Source of the DNA: Streptomyces sp. SID10853
Lineage (GTDB): Bacteria > Actinomycetota > Actinomycetes > Streptomycetales > Streptomycetaceae
Assembly (NCBI RefSeq): GCF_010548145.1
Contig: NZ_JAAGLN010000051.1
Coordinates: 1 to 36,561, forward strand
DNA length: 36,561 nt
Direction: 5' to 3'
The notes beneath the pieces were generated by a model that was not told the origin of the DNA, did no database searches, and saw only the letters and a list, made by a program, of their open reading frames with translations. Positions 18,854 to 28,735 of this stretch are shown piece by piece (position 1 is the first letter of the stretch; every line of letters begins with the position of its first letter). The position numbers were made by a program, and so were the translations under genes.

Positions 18854-18890
18854 TTGTCGCGGGCCGGTGAATTACGCAACAATGACGTTG
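18854..18890 (+). promoter_or_regulatory. sufR promoter with SufR operator CAAC-N6-GTTG
   Basis: CAAC (18877-18880) and GTTG (18887-18890) flank six bases and match the 14-bp palindrome I recall for Streptomyces SufR. A TTGTCG -35 (18854-18859) and an AACAAT -10 (18878-18883), 18 bp apart, place the transcription start at the GTG of sufR. A bound repressor would cover the -10 and the start codon, giving autorepression of the whole operon. Confidence 0.6.
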
Positions 18891-19612
18891 TGAAAAACGT
18901 CGGCGAGGCTCCACAGGAGGAACTCGCGACCGGTGAGCGGTCCACCCGCAACCGGGTCGCGCGCTCCATCCTGGACCACGGCCCGTCCACCGTCACCGAA
19001 CTCGCGGGGCGCCTCGGGCTCACCGCCGCGGCGGTCCGCCGCCATCTCGACGCCCTGGTCACCGACGATGTGGTCGCCGCCCGCGAACAGCGGGTGTACG
19101 GCGCCAGGACCCGGGGCCGTCCCGCCAAGGTCTTCGCGCTCACCGACTGTGGGCGCGATGCCTTCGACCAGTCCTACGACCAGCTCGCCGCCGACGCGCT
19201 GCGGTGGATCGCCCAGCGCTCCGGCGACGAGGCCGTCATGGAGTTCGCCCGTGACCGGCTCGCCCCGCGCGCCGAGGTGTACCGCGAGGCCATGGAGGCC
19301 GCGGGACCCGAGAGCCGCGCCGAGGCTCTGGCCAAGGCGTTGACCGCCGACGGGTACGCTGCTACGGCGCGAAGCGCCCCGGTCGGCGAGCAGCTCTGCC
19401 AGCACCACTGCCCGGTGGCCCATGTCGCCGAACAGTTCCCGCAGCTCTGCGAGGCGGAGACCGAGGTCTTCTCCCGTCTGCTCGGGACCCATGTGCAGCG
19501 TCTGGCCACCATCGCCCACGGCGACGGTGTGTGCACGACGTTCATTCCCAAGACCGCCCATCAGACCACCGATTCAGCATCCGCCAGCACGGCCGGGAGG
19601 AACCCCGCATGA
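18890..19612 (+). CDS. sufR: SufR, Fe-S cluster-sensing repressor of the suf operon
   Basis: The 240-residue regulator has an N-terminal winged helix ([20 protein letters not shown], about 34-53) and a C-terminal Cys set: C170 and C174 in CQHHC, C187 and C215. These residues can hold an Fe-S cluster. SufR represses suf when the cluster is present and releases when clusters are lost. GTG 18890 is chosen because it gives the KNVGEAP start of relatives and coincides with the operator and predicted transcription start. A longer form from GTG 18818 is possible, since TAGGTT lies 7 nt before it. The stop overlaps the sufB ATG. Confidence 0.92.
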   Translation: MKNVGEAPQEELATGERSTRNRVARSILDHGPSTVTELAGRLGLTAAAVRRHLDALVTDDVVAAREQRVYGARTRGRPAKVFALTDCGRDAFDQSYDQLAADALRWIAQRSGDEAVMEFARDRLAPRAEVYREAMEAAGPESRAEALAKALTADGYAATARSAPVGEQLCQHHCPVAHVAEQFPQLCEAETEVFSRLLGTHVQRLATIAHGDGVCTTFIPKTAHQTTDSASASTAGRNPA

Positions 19613-21030
19613 CTCTCCCCACGGAGACTGCCCACCCCGAACTCGAGGGCCTGGGTACGTACGAATTCGGCTGGGCCGACTCCGACGTGGCAGGCGCCGC
19701 GGCCAAGCGCGGCCTGTCCGAAGCTGTCGTCCGCGACATCTCGGCGAAGAAGAACGAGCCCGAGTGGATGCTGAAGCTGCGTCTCAAGGGCCTCAAGCTC
19801 TTCGGCAAGAAGCCCATGCCGAGCTGGGGCTCGGACCTGTCGGGCATCGACTTCGAGAACATCAAGTACTTCGTGCGGTCCACCGAGAAGCAGGCGGAGT
19901 CCTGGGAGGACCTGCCGGAGGACATCAAGAAGACGTACGACAAGCTCGGTATCCCGGAGGCGGAGAAGCAGCGCCTCGTCGCGGGTGTCGCCGCCCAGTA
20001 CGAGTCCGAGGTCGTGTACCACCAGATCAACGAGGAGCTGGAGGCGCAGGGTGTCATCTTCATGGACACCGACACCGCGCTGAAGGAGCACCCGGAGCTC
20101 TTCCAGGAGTACTTCGGCACCGTCATCCCGGTCGGCGACAACAAGTTCGCCTCGCTGAACTCGGCCGTGTGGTCCGGCGGTTCCTTCATCTACGTGCCGA
20201 AGGGCGTGCACGTCGAGATCCCGCTCCAGGCCTACTTCCGTATCAACACGGAGAACATGGGCCAGTTCGAGCGGACGCTGATCATCGTCGACGAGGACGC
20301 CTACGTCCACTACGTCGAGGGCTGCACCGCCCCGATCTACTCCTCCGACTCGCTGCACAGCGCCGTCGTCGAGATCATCGTGAAGAAGGGCGGCCGCTGC
20401 CGCTACACGACGATCCAGAACTGGTCGAACAACGTCTACAACCTCGTCACCAAGCGTGCCGTGGCGTACGAGGGCGCGACCATGGAGTGGGTCGACGGCA
20501 ACATCGGCTCCAAGGTGACCATGAAGTACCCGGCCGTCTACCTGATGGGCGAGCACGCCAAGGGCGAGACGCTGTCGATCGCCTTCGCGGGCGAGGGCCA
20601 GCACCAGGACGCCGGCGCCAAGATGGTCCACATGGCCCCGAACACCTCATCCAACATCGTCTCCAAGTCGGTGGCGCGAGGCGGCGGCCGCACCTCCTAC
20701 CGCGGTCTGATCGAGATCGGCGAGGGCGCGGAGGGCTCCAAGTCCAACGTCCTCTGTGACGCGCTGCTCGTCGACACGGTCTCCCGCTCGGACACCTATC
20801 CCTATGTGGACGTCCGTGAGGACGACGTGTCCATGGGCCACGAGGCGACCGTCTCCAAGGTCTCCGACGACCAGCTCTTCTACCTGATGAGCCGCGGTAT
20901 GACGGAGTTCGAGGCGATGGCGATGATCGTGCGCGGTTTCGTCGAGCCGATCGCCAAGGAGCTCCCCATGGAGTACGCCCTGGAGCTCAACCGGCTGATC
21001 GAGCTGCAGATGGAGGGATCGGTCGGCTAG
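19609..21030 (+). CDS. sufB: SufB, Fe-S cluster scaffold subunit
   Basis: The 473-residue protein is the scaffold core of the SufBCD complex, where new Fe-S clusters are built. The family core is visible as [20 protein letters not shown], then [13 protein letters not shown] and [10 protein letters not shown]. The C-terminal beta-helix region has [23 protein letters not shown] 19609 overlaps the sufR stop (ATGA) and has GGGAGGAA at 19595-19602. Length is normal. It is the first structural gene of the operon and directly coupled to its regulator. Confidence 0.97.
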   Translation: MTLPTETAHPELEGLGTYEFGWADSDVAGAAAKRGLSEAVVRDISAKKNEPEWMLKLRLKGLKLFGKKPMPSWGSDLSGIDFENIKYFVRSTEKQAESWEDLPEDIKKTYDKLGIPEAEKQRLVAGVAAQYESEVVYHQINEELEAQGVIFMDTDTALKEHPELFQEYFGTVIPVGDNKFASLNSAVWSGGSFIYVPKGVHVEIPLQAYFRINTENMGQFERTLIIVDEDAYVHYVEGCTAPIYSSDSLHSAVVEIIVKKGGRCRYTTIQNWSNNVYNLVTKRAVAYEGATMEWVDGNIGSKVTMKYPAVYLMGEHAKGETLSIAFAGEGQHQDAGAKMVHMAPNTSSNIVSKSVARGGGRTSYRGLIEIGEGAEGSKSNVLCDALLVDTVSRSDTYPYVDVREDDVSMGHEATVSKVSDDQLFYLMSRGMTEFEAMAMIVRGFVEPIAKELPMEYALELNRLIELQMEGSVG

Positions 21031-21099
21031 CAGCCGCCCGTCCCGCCCGATCCGTCGCCAGACCCACGTATTCATCAGAAAGCGAGCACGACGACAGCC

Positions 21100-22281
21100 A
21101 TGGCTGAGGCTCAGAATCTTCCGGCAGGATCCACCACCGCCGGGTCCATCGCGGTGGCTGCCGAGTCCACCGTCGCCACCCGCATGAGTGCACCGCCCTC
21201 CTTCGACGTGGCGGACTTCCCGGTCCCCCACGGGCGTGAGGAGGAGTGGCGGTTCACTCCGCTGGAGCGGCTCAGGGGCCTGCACGACGGCACCGCCGTC
21301 GCGACCGGCTCCGGCGTCGAGGTCGAGGTCTCCGCCCCCGATGGCGTCCACATCGAGACCGTCGGCCGTGACGACGCCCGCATCGGCCGGGCCGGCACCC
21401 CGGTGGACCGCGTCGCCGCCCAGGCGTACTCCTCCTTCGAGAAGGCGTCGGTCGTCTCGGTGCCCAAGGAGACCGTGCTCAGCGAGCCGATCCGGATCGC
21501 CGTGCGCGGCACCGGCGGCATCGCCTACGGCCACCAGGTCATCGAGCTCGGCGCCTTCGCCGAGGCCCTCGTGGTCATCGACCACACCGGTGACGCGGTG
21601 CTCGCCGCCAACGTCGACTACATCCTGGGTGACGGCGCCAAGCTGACCGTCGTCTCCGTCCAGGACTGGGAGCCCGGCGCCGTCCACGTGGCGCAGCACA
21701 ACGCGCTGGTGGGCAGGGACGCCTCGCTCAAGTCGGTCGTGGTCACCTTCGGCGGCGACGTCGTACGCCTCCACCCGCGCGTGCAGTACGCGGGTCCCGG
21801 CGGCGAGGCAGAGCTCCTCGGGCTCTACTTCACCGACCACGGCCAGCACCAGGAGCACCGCCTCTTCGTCGACCACAACGCGCCGCACTGCCGGTCGAAC
21901 GTGGCCTACAAGGGCGCGCTCCAGGGCCAGGACGCGCACGCGGTCTGGATCGGCGACGTCCTGATCAGGGCCGCAGCCGAGGGCACCGACTCGTACGAGC
22001 TGAACCGCAACCTCGTCCTCACCGACGGCGCGCGGGTCGACTCGGTCCCGAATCTGGAGATCGAGACCGGCGAGATCGCCGGCGCCGGCCACGCGTCGGC
22101 CACCGGCCGCTTCGACGACTCGCAGCTCTTCTATCTGCAGTCGCGCGGCATCCCGGAGGGCGAGGCCCGCCGGCTGGTGGTCCGTGGCTTCTTCGCCGAA
22201 CTGGTCCAGCAGATCGGTCTGCCGGACGTCGAGGAGCGCCTGCTCGACAAGATCGACGCCGAGCTGCAGGCAGCCGTCTGA
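21100..22281 (+). CDS. sufD: SufD, Fe-S cluster assembly protein
   Basis: The 393-residue paralogue of SufB forms the SufBC2D complex and is needed for iron entry and assembly. It shares the C-terminal beta-helix signature (TGRFDDSQLFYLQSRGIPEG, then RRLVVRGFF). EEEWRFTPLERLRGL near residues 46-60 is typical of SufD. The ATG at 21100 follows sufB by 69 nt and has only a weak purine-rich ribosome site. In-frame ATG 21184 (MSAPPSFD) is a less likely alternative. The stop overlaps the next ATG by one base (TGATG). Confidence 0.95.
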   Translation: MAEAQNLPAGSTTAGSIAVAAESTVATRMSAPPSFDVADFPVPHGREEEWRFTPLERLRGLHDGTAVATGSGVEVEVSAPDGVHIETVGRDDARIGRAGTPVDRVAAQAYSSFEKASVVSVPKETVLSEPIRIAVRGTGGIAYGHQVIELGAFAEALVVIDHTGDAVLAANVDYILGDGAKLTVVSVQDWEPGAVHVAQHNALVGRDASLKSVVVTFGGDVVRLHPRVQYAGPGGEAELLGLYFTDHGQHQEHRLFVDHNAPHCRSNVAYKGALQGQDAHAVWIGDVLIRAAAEGTDSYELNRNLVLTDGARVDSVPNLEIETGEIAGAGHASATGRFDDSQLFYLQSRGIPEGEARRLVVRGFFAELVQQIGLPDVEERLLDKIDAELQAAV

Positions 22282-22601
22282 TGGCCGCCTTCGTCAGGGC
22301 CTGTGCGCTGAGCGAGCTGGAGGACGACACCCCGAAGCGGGTGGAGATCGACGGCACGCCGGTGTCCGTGGTCCGTACGGAAGGGGAGGTGTTCGCGATC
22401 AACGACATCTGCTCGCACGCGAACGTCTCCCTCTCCGAGGGCGAGGTCGAGAACTGCACCATCGAGTGCTGGCTGCACGGTTCCAGTTTCGACCTCCGTA
22501 CCGGCAAGCCGTCCGGCCTTCCCGCGACGCGCCCCGTCCCCGTTTACCCCGTAAAGATCGAAGGGGACGATGTGCTCGTCTCCGTATCCCAGGAGTCCTG
22601 A
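22281..22601 (+). CDS. Rieske-type [2Fe-2S] ferredoxin in the suf operon
   Basis: The 106-residue protein is a single Rieske domain with CSHANVSLSEG (C44, H46) and CWLHGSSFD (C63, H66). This Cys2His2 set binds a [2Fe-2S] cluster. It resembles the small ferredoxin components of aromatic-ring dioxygenases and NirD, but no oxygenase is encoded here. It lies between sufD and sufC, starting one base into the sufD stop, so it is translated with the Suf machinery. A role as electron donor or cluster carrier for Suf is inference. Confidence 0.92.
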   Translation: MAAFVRACALSELEDDTPKRVEIDGTPVSVVRTEGEVFAINDICSHANVSLSEGEVENCTIECWLHGSSFDLRTGKPSGLPATRPVPVYPVKIEGDDVLVSVSQES

Positions 22602-22608
22602 GTCACCC

Positions 22609-23400
22609 ATGGCAACGCTTGAAATCCGCGACCTGCACGTCTCCGTCGAAACCGAGAACGGTACGAAGGAGATCCTCAAGGGCGTCGACCTGACCGTGAA
22701 GCAGGGCGAGACCCACGCCATCATGGGCCCGAACGGCTCCGGCAAGTCGACGCTGGCGTACTCCCTCGCGGGGCACCCCAAGTACACGATCACCAGCGGC
22801 ACCGTCACCCTCGACGGTGAGGACGTGCTGGAGATGACCGTCGACGAGCGGGCCCGCGCCGGTGTGTTCCTCGCCATGCAGTACCCGGTCGAGGTCCCCG
22901 GCGTCTCCGTCTCCAACTTCCTGCGTACGTCGGCCACCGCCATCCGTGGCGAGGCGCCGAAGCTCCGTACCTGGGTGAAGGAGGTCAAGACGGCCATGGA
23001 GACCCTCCAGATGGACCCGGCCTTCGCCGAGCGCAACGTCAACGAGGGCTTCTCCGGCGGTGAGAAGAAGCGCCACGAGATCCTCCAGCTGGAGCTGCTC
23101 AAGCCGAAGATCGCGATCCTCGACGAGACGGACTCCGGTCTGGACGTCGACGCGCTGCGCCAGGTCTCCGACGGCGTCAACCGCGTCCGTGAGGGCGGCG
23201 AGGTCGGCACCCTGCTGATCACCCACTACACGCGCATCCTGCGCTACATCAAGCCCGACTTCGTGCACGTCTTCGCGAACGGCAGGATCGCCGAGTCCGG
23301 CGGCCCCGAGCTCGCCGACAAGCTGGAGAACGAGGGCTACGAGGCATACACGAAGGTTGCCCCCGTGAGCGGAGCGAACCCGGAGGAGGACGTCGCGTGA
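22609..23400 (+). CDS. sufC: SufC, ATPase of the SufBCD complex
   Basis: This 263-residue soluble ABC-type ATPase drives the conformational change in SufBD during cluster assembly. It has Walker A GPNGSGKS (40-47), the SufC-type signature FSGGEKKRHEI, and Walker B IAILDETDSGLDVDAL. ATG 22609 is chosen over the upstream frame at 22570, because the protein then begins MATLEIRDLHV as in the family. AGGAG at 22591-22595 is a little distant. The end overlaps the sufS GTG by 4 bp. There is no membrane domain, as expected. Confidence 0.97.
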   Translation: MATLEIRDLHVSVETENGTKEILKGVDLTVKQGETHAIMGPNGSGKSTLAYSLAGHPKYTITSGTVTLDGEDVLEMTVDERARAGVFLAMQYPVEVPGVSVSNFLRTSATAIRGEAPKLRTWVKEVKTAMETLQMDPAFAERNVNEGFSGGEKKRHEILQLELLKPKIAILDETDSGLDVDALRQVSDGVNRVREGGEVGTLLITHYTRILRYIKPDFVHVFANGRIAESGGPELADKLENEGYEAYTKVAPVSGANPEEDVA

Positions 23401-24653
23401 CACAGCTGCCGGGCCTCCTGGACACCGACGCGATCCGCAAGGACTTCCCCCTGCTGGATCGTGTGGTCCACGACGGGAAGAAGATCGTTTACCTGGACAA
23501 CGCGGCGACCTCGCAGAAGCCGCGCCAGGTACTCGACGCGCTGAACGAGTACTACGAGCAGCACAACGCCAACGTCCACCGCGGCGTGCACGTGCTCGCC
23601 GAGGAGGCCACGGCGCTGTACGAGGGCGCCCGCGACAAGGTCGCCGCCTTCATCAACGCGCCCAGCCGCGACGAGGTCATCTTCACCAAGAACGCCTCCG
23701 AGTCGCTCAACCTCGTGGCCAACATGCTCGGCTGGGCCGATGAGCCCTACCGCGTCGACCACGAGACCGAGATCGTCATCACGGAGATGGAGCACCACTC
23801 CAACATCGTGCCGTGGCAGCTGCTCTCGCAGCGCACCGGCGCGAAGCTGAAGTGGTTCGGCCTCACCGACGACGGCCGGCTCGACCTGTCCAACGTCGAC
23901 GAGATCATCACCGAGAAGACGAAGATCGTCTCCTTCACGCTGGTCTCCAACCTGATGGGCACGGTCAACCCGGTCGAGACGATCATCCGGCGCGCCCAGG
24001 AGGTCGGTGCGCTGGTCTGCATCGACGCCTCCCAGGCCGCACCGCACATGGTGCTCGACGTACAGGCGCTGCAGGCCGACTTCGTGGCCTTCACCGGCCA
24101 CAAGATGGTCGGCCCGACCGGGATCGGCGTCCTCTGGGGCCGTCAGGAGCTCCTGGAGGACCTCCCGCCGTTCCTCGGCGGCGGCGAGATGATCGAGACC
24201 GTGTCGATGCACTCGTCGACGTACGCTCCCGCGCCGCACAAGTTCGAGGCGGGTACGCCCCCGATCGCCCAGGCCGTCGGCCTCGGTGCGGCCGTGGACT
24301 ACCTCTCGGCGATCGGCATGGACAAGATCGCCGAGCATGAGCACGCGCTCACCGAGTACGCGATGAAGCGTCTCGCCGACATCCCGGACCTGCGGTTCAT
24401 CGGACCGTCCACGGCCCTGGACCGCGGTGCGACGATCTCCTTCACGCTCGGTGACATCCATCCGCACGATGTGGGCCAGGTCCTGGACGAGGAAGGCATC
24501 GCGGTCCGGGTCGGCCACCACTGCGCACGGCCGGTCTGCCTGCGGTACGGAATTCCTGCGACCACGCGAGCGTCGTTCTATCTGTACTCCACGCCCGAAG
24601 AGGTCGACGCACTGGCCGACGGGCTGGAGCACGTACGGAATTTCTTCGGCTAG
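23397..24653 (+). CDS. sufS: SufS, cysteine desulfurase
   Basis: The 418-residue pyridoxal-phosphate enzyme removes sulfur from cysteine for cluster building. The PLP-stacking His lies in MEHHSNIVPW (133-134), the Schiff-base lysine is K236 in TGHKMVGPTG, and the persulfide cysteine is C376 in GHHCARPVC. The short loop around the catalytic Cys is that of group II (SufS) enzymes. GTG 23397 overlaps the sufC stop. Its partner SufU follows after 93 nt. Confidence 0.97.
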   Translation: MTQLPGLLDTDAIRKDFPLLDRVVHDGKKIVYLDNAATSQKPRQVLDALNEYYEQHNANVHRGVHVLAEEATALYEGARDKVAAFINAPSRDEVIFTKNASESLNLVANMLGWADEPYRVDHETEIVITEMEHHSNIVPWQLLSQRTGAKLKWFGLTDDGRLDLSNVDEIITEKTKIVSFTLVSNLMGTVNPVETIIRRAQEVGALVCIDASQAAPHMVLDVQALQADFVAFTGHKMVGPTGIGVLWGRQELLEDLPPFLGGGEMIETVSMHSSTYAPAPHKFEAGTPPIAQAVGLGAAVDYLSAIGMDKIAEHEHALTEYAMKRLADIPDLRFIGPSTALDRGATISFTLGDIHPHDVGQVLDEEGIAVRVGHHCARPVCLRYGIPATTRASFYLYSTPEEVDALADGLEHVRNFFG

Positions 24654-24665
24654 GGCCTTTCGTTT

Positions 24666-24690
24666 GGATCAGGTGGATCAGGCCGGATCA
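24666..24690 (+). repeat. Three GGATCA direct repeats before sufU
   Basis: GGATCA occurs at 24666-24671, 24675-24680 and 24685-24690, spaced 9 and 10 bp, in the 93-nt gap between sufS and sufU. This is the only long gap inside the suf operon after sufD. Function is unknown, and chance is possible. Confidence 0.4.
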
Positions 24691-24746
24691 TGCCGGGCCG
24701 GACAGGGCCGGTCATACGGACGAGGACATCGGGTAGGGACTGGATC

Positions 24747-25202
24747 GTGAAGCTGGATTCGATGTACCAGGAAGTGATCCTGGACCATTACAAGCACCCG
24801 CACGGGCGCGGCCTCCGGGACGGCGACGCCGAGGTGCACCACGTCAACCCCACATGCGGCGACGAGATCACGCTGCGTGTGCGGTACGAGGGTGACCGCA
24901 TCGCGGATGTGTCGTACGAGGGCCAGGGCTGCTCCATCAGCCAGGCCAGTGCGTCCGTGCTGAACGAACTGCTGGTCGGCAAGGAGCTGGGCGACGCCCA
25001 GAAGATCCAGTCGACCTTCCTGGAGCTGATGCAGTCCAGGGGGCAGATCGAGCCGGACGACGCGATGGAGGAGATCCTGGAGGACGCCGTCGCGTTCGCC
25101 GGTGTCTCGAAGTACCCGGCGCGCGTCAAGTGCGCGCTGCTGAGCTGGATGGCGTGGAAGGACGCGACGGCGCAGGCGCTGTCCGAAGGGAAGACCGCAT
25201 GA
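24747..25202 (+). CDS. sufU: SufU, sulfur-transfer partner of SufS
   Basis: The 151-residue IscU-like protein accepts sulfur from SufS; in Gram-positive bacteria it is a zinc-dependent sulfurtransferase rather than the main scaffold. The metal/sulfur ligands are C37 and D39 in NPTCGDE, C62 in GQGCSIS, and C129 in RVKCALLSW. The insertion between the second and third Cys is typical of SufU. GTG 24747 has AGGGA at 24735-24739; the frame upstream to 24690 is not needed. The stop overlaps the next ATG (ATGA). Confidence 0.95.
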   Translation: MKLDSMYQEVILDHYKHPHGRGLRDGDAEVHHVNPTCGDEITLRVRYEGDRIADVSYEGQGCSISQASASVLNELLVGKELGDAQKIQSTFLELMQSRGQIEPDDAMEEILEDAVAFAGVSKYPARVKCALLSWMAWKDATAQALSEGKTA

Positions 25203-25537
25203 GCGACAACGAGACCGCCACGATGAAGCCGGCCTCCGAGGAGGAGGTCCGCGAGGCGCTGTACGACGTCGTCGACCCCGAGCTGGGGATCGACGTGGTC
25301 AACCTCGGCCTGATCTACGGCATTCACGTGGACGACGCCAACATCGCCACGCTGGACATGACACTGACGTCCGCGGCCTGCCCGCTGACCGATGTCATCG
25401 AGGACCAGGCGAAGTCGGCCACCGAGGGCATCGTCAACGAACTGAAGATCAACTGGGTCTGGATGCCGCCGTGGGGCCCGGACAAGATCACCGACGACGG
25501 CCGCGAGCAGCTGCGCGCGCTCGGCTTCAACGTCTGA
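25199..25537 (+). CDS. sufT: SufT-like MIP18/DUF59 protein
   Basis: The 112-residue protein is a single DUF59 (MIP18) domain: a DPELGIDVVNLGLIYG segment (26-41) and TLTSAACPLTDVI with the conserved C61. Members linked to suf operons help mature Fe-S proteins. ATG 25199 overlaps the sufU stop by 4 bp, so it is the last cistron of the operon and is followed by a perfect terminator. PaaD of phenylacetate degradation is related, but the context favours the Suf role. Confidence 0.92.
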   Translation: MSDNETATMKPASEEEVREALYDVVDPELGIDVVNLGLIYGIHVDDANIATLDMTLTSAACPLTDVIEDQAKSATEGIVNELKINWVWMPPWGPDKITDDGREQLRALGFNV

Positions 25538-25576
25538 TCCGTCCCGCCGCCCCAACAGCCCTTACAGTCCTGCCAG

Positions 25577-25609
25577 TACGGCCCCGGTGCTCCGCGCACC
25601 GGGGCCGTA
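25577..25609 (+). terminator. suf operon terminator
   Basis: A perfect 14-bp stem (25577-25590 with 25596-25609) encloses the loop TCCGC and is followed by a short TTG-rich tract. It begins 40 nt after the sufT stop. Confidence 0.88.
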
Positions 25610-25638
25610 TTGTGCTGTTCGCCTTCCGTACGTACGGT
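25610..25638 (+). promoter_or_regulatory. Candidate promoter of the DUF3616 gene
   Basis: TTGTGC (25610-25615) and TACGGT (25633-25638) are 17 bp apart, directly after the suf terminator. The predicted leader is about 79 nt. Confidence 0.45.
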
Positions 25639-25723
25639 GTGCGCGCCCCGTTGGCGCGGAGACCGCAGCCTTCTCGTCGACGACACCTCACCGCGATCCC
25701 CCCCCCACGACGAGAGGGCCCCC

Positions 25724-27119
25724 GTGCAGATCTCCGCCACCCCGTTCCGCCGCTCGTCCCGCCCCAGGACCGTCGCGGCGGCCGTCGCCGCGAGCGGGCT
25801 GTTCTCCCTGGCCCTCACCGGCGCCGACACCCCGGCGCACGCGGCGGGTTACGGCACACCCACGGTCTCCCTCTCGGCCGCCTATCTCTCCGGTGCGGTC
25901 GGCGCCACCGGTGACCCCGCCGTCACCGTCACCGTCGGCCAGAGCGGTGCGGACGCGTCGGCGCTCACCGTGGCCGCGTCGGCCAGCTCCAAGAGCTCCG
26001 TCGCGGGTACCGGCGATGTCTCCGTCACGGGTACCGGCGCCACCCGGCGGCTCACCGTCGGCGCCCGCGCGCAGGGCTATACCGACCTCACCATCGAGGT
26101 CACCGGCCTCGGCGGCAAGAGCGCCACCAAGACCCTGCACTACGCCGCGTCCGCCGCGGCCCAGCACAGCGCGGACACCCGCTACTTCACCGGCTCGTCC
26201 GACGCCTCGGCCGCTGTCGCCGTCGGCGGCGGCTATGTGGTGGTGGCCGACGACGAGTCCAACACACTGCGCCTCTACGACGGTTCGACGTCCGGGGCGC
26301 CCGTGCGGACCTGGGACTTCAGCGACGAGCTCGGCGTCAAGAAGGAGGTCGACATCGAGGCCGCCGCCCGGGTCGGCGACACGGTCTACTGGACGGGCTC
26401 GCTGGGCAACAACAAGGACGGCGAGTACAAGTCCGACCGCAACCGGATCTTCACCACCAAGGTCACCGGGTCGGGCGCCGCCACCCAGCTGGCCTTCGGC
26501 GGCTCGTACGGGAAGCTCCGTGACGACCTGGTCGCCTGGGACAAGGCCAACGGCGACCGCTACGGGTTCGCCGCCGGTACCGAGGACGGCCAGGTCCCCA
26601 AGCAGATCGACGGCTTCAACATCGAGGGCCTCGAATTCGCACCCGGTTCGTCCACCACGGCCTACCTCGGCTTCCGCGCCCCGCTGGTGCCGCCGGAGAA
26701 CGGCGGCAAGGCGCTGATCGTGCCGGTCACCGACATCGACAAGGCCGTCACCGGCAAGAAGGCCACCTTCGGTACTCCGATCGAGCTGGACCTCGGCGGG
26801 CTCGCCGTCCGGGACATCAGGAAGAACGCGGCCGACCAGTATCTGATCGTCGCCGGTTCCTGGGCCGCCGACGACAACTCCGATCCGTACGCCCTCTACT
26901 CCTGGGACGGTGTCGCCGGGCACGCCCCGGTGAAGCGGGCCGATCTGCCGACCAGTGACCCGGGCGGCTGGGAGGCCGTGGTGGACGTCCCCGACCTGAA
27001 CGCGGCCGGCGCGCGCGCCCAGCTGATCACCGACGACGGATCGGCCGACCTCTACGGGGACGGCACGGAGGCGAAGGACCTCACCCACGACGAGTGGAAG
27101 AAGTCCCGCGCCACCTGGT

Positions 27120-27136
<17 letters not shown>
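25724..27136 (+). CDS. Secreted DUF3616-like protein with N-terminal beta domain
   Basis: The 470-residue protein starts with a Sec-type signal peptide: Arg-rich n-region, hydrophobic core AAAVAASGLFSLALTGA and probable cleavage after PAHA (about residue 39). Residues 40-145 are Ser/Thr/Gly-rich and look like an Ig- or cadherin-like beta domain. The remainder has the DUF3616 pattern (VVVADDESNTLRLYD, FNIEGLEFAPGS, YLGFRAPLVP) and may form a beta-propeller. No catalytic site is evident. GTG 25724 has GAGAGGG at 25712-25718. The last 17 bp overlap the convergent membrane gene. Confidence 0.82.
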
Positions 27137-28325
<1,189 letters not shown>

Positions 28326-28401
28326 TCCGTCCCTCACGCTGTCCGCCCGGATTTCTGTACCGGATTCCGCCGGACGGCACACCGTACCGGTAGCTGATGT
28401 G

Positions 28402-28407
28402 TACGGT
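28402..28407 (+). promoter_or_regulatory. -10 box of a possible leaderless SMR promoter
   Basis: TACGGT lies 7 nt before the ATG at 28415, with no Shine-Dalgarno. It sits in the 89-bp divergent gap to the membrane gene, inside short GTACGGTCGTACG symmetry that could also be an operator for the TetR protein encoded downstream. Confidence 0.45.
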
Positions 28408-28414
28408 CGTACGC

Positions 28415-28735
28415 ATGCCCTATGTACTGCTCGCAGCGGCCATCGCCGCAGAGGTCGGCGGGACCACCGCCATGAAATACAGCGAGGGATTCAGCAGGCT
28501 GTGGCCCTCGCTGGCGACGGCTGCCGGGTATGTGCTCGCCTTCGTGCTGCTCGCCCAGGTGCTGAAGTCCCTGTCGGTGGGCACCGCGTACGCGATCTGG
28601 GCCGGCACCGGGACCGCCGCCATCGCCGCCATCGGCATGGTCTTCCTCGGGGAGTCGATGAGTGTGGCGAAGCTCGGTGGCATCGCCCTGGTCATCGGCG
28701 GGGTCGTGCTGCTCAATCTGGGCGGCTCCCACTGA
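28415..28735 (+). CDS. SMR-family small efflux protein
   Basis: The 106-residue protein has four hydrophobic helices filling nearly its whole length and the essential E13 in helix 1 (AAAIAAEVGGTTAMKYSEGF). This is the small multidrug resistance family, which exchanges cationic drugs or guanidinium for protons as a dimer. GTAYAIWAGTGTAAIA is the conserved helix-3 region. It starts without a visible ribosome site. The stop overlaps the ATG of the TetR gene by one base, so efflux pump and regulator are coupled. The substrate is not predictable. Confidence 0.93.
   Translation: MPYVLLAAAIAAEVGGTTAMKYSEGFSRLWPSLATAAGYVLAFVLLAQVLKSLSVGTAYAIWAGTGTAAIAAIGMVFLGESMSVAKLGGIALVIGGVVLLNLGGSH

Noticed and set aside
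28402..28414. GTACGGTCGTACG symmetry as a firm TetR operator
   Set aside because: The symmetry is short and GTACG-type words are common in this genome, so it is mentioned only as a possibility with the promoter.
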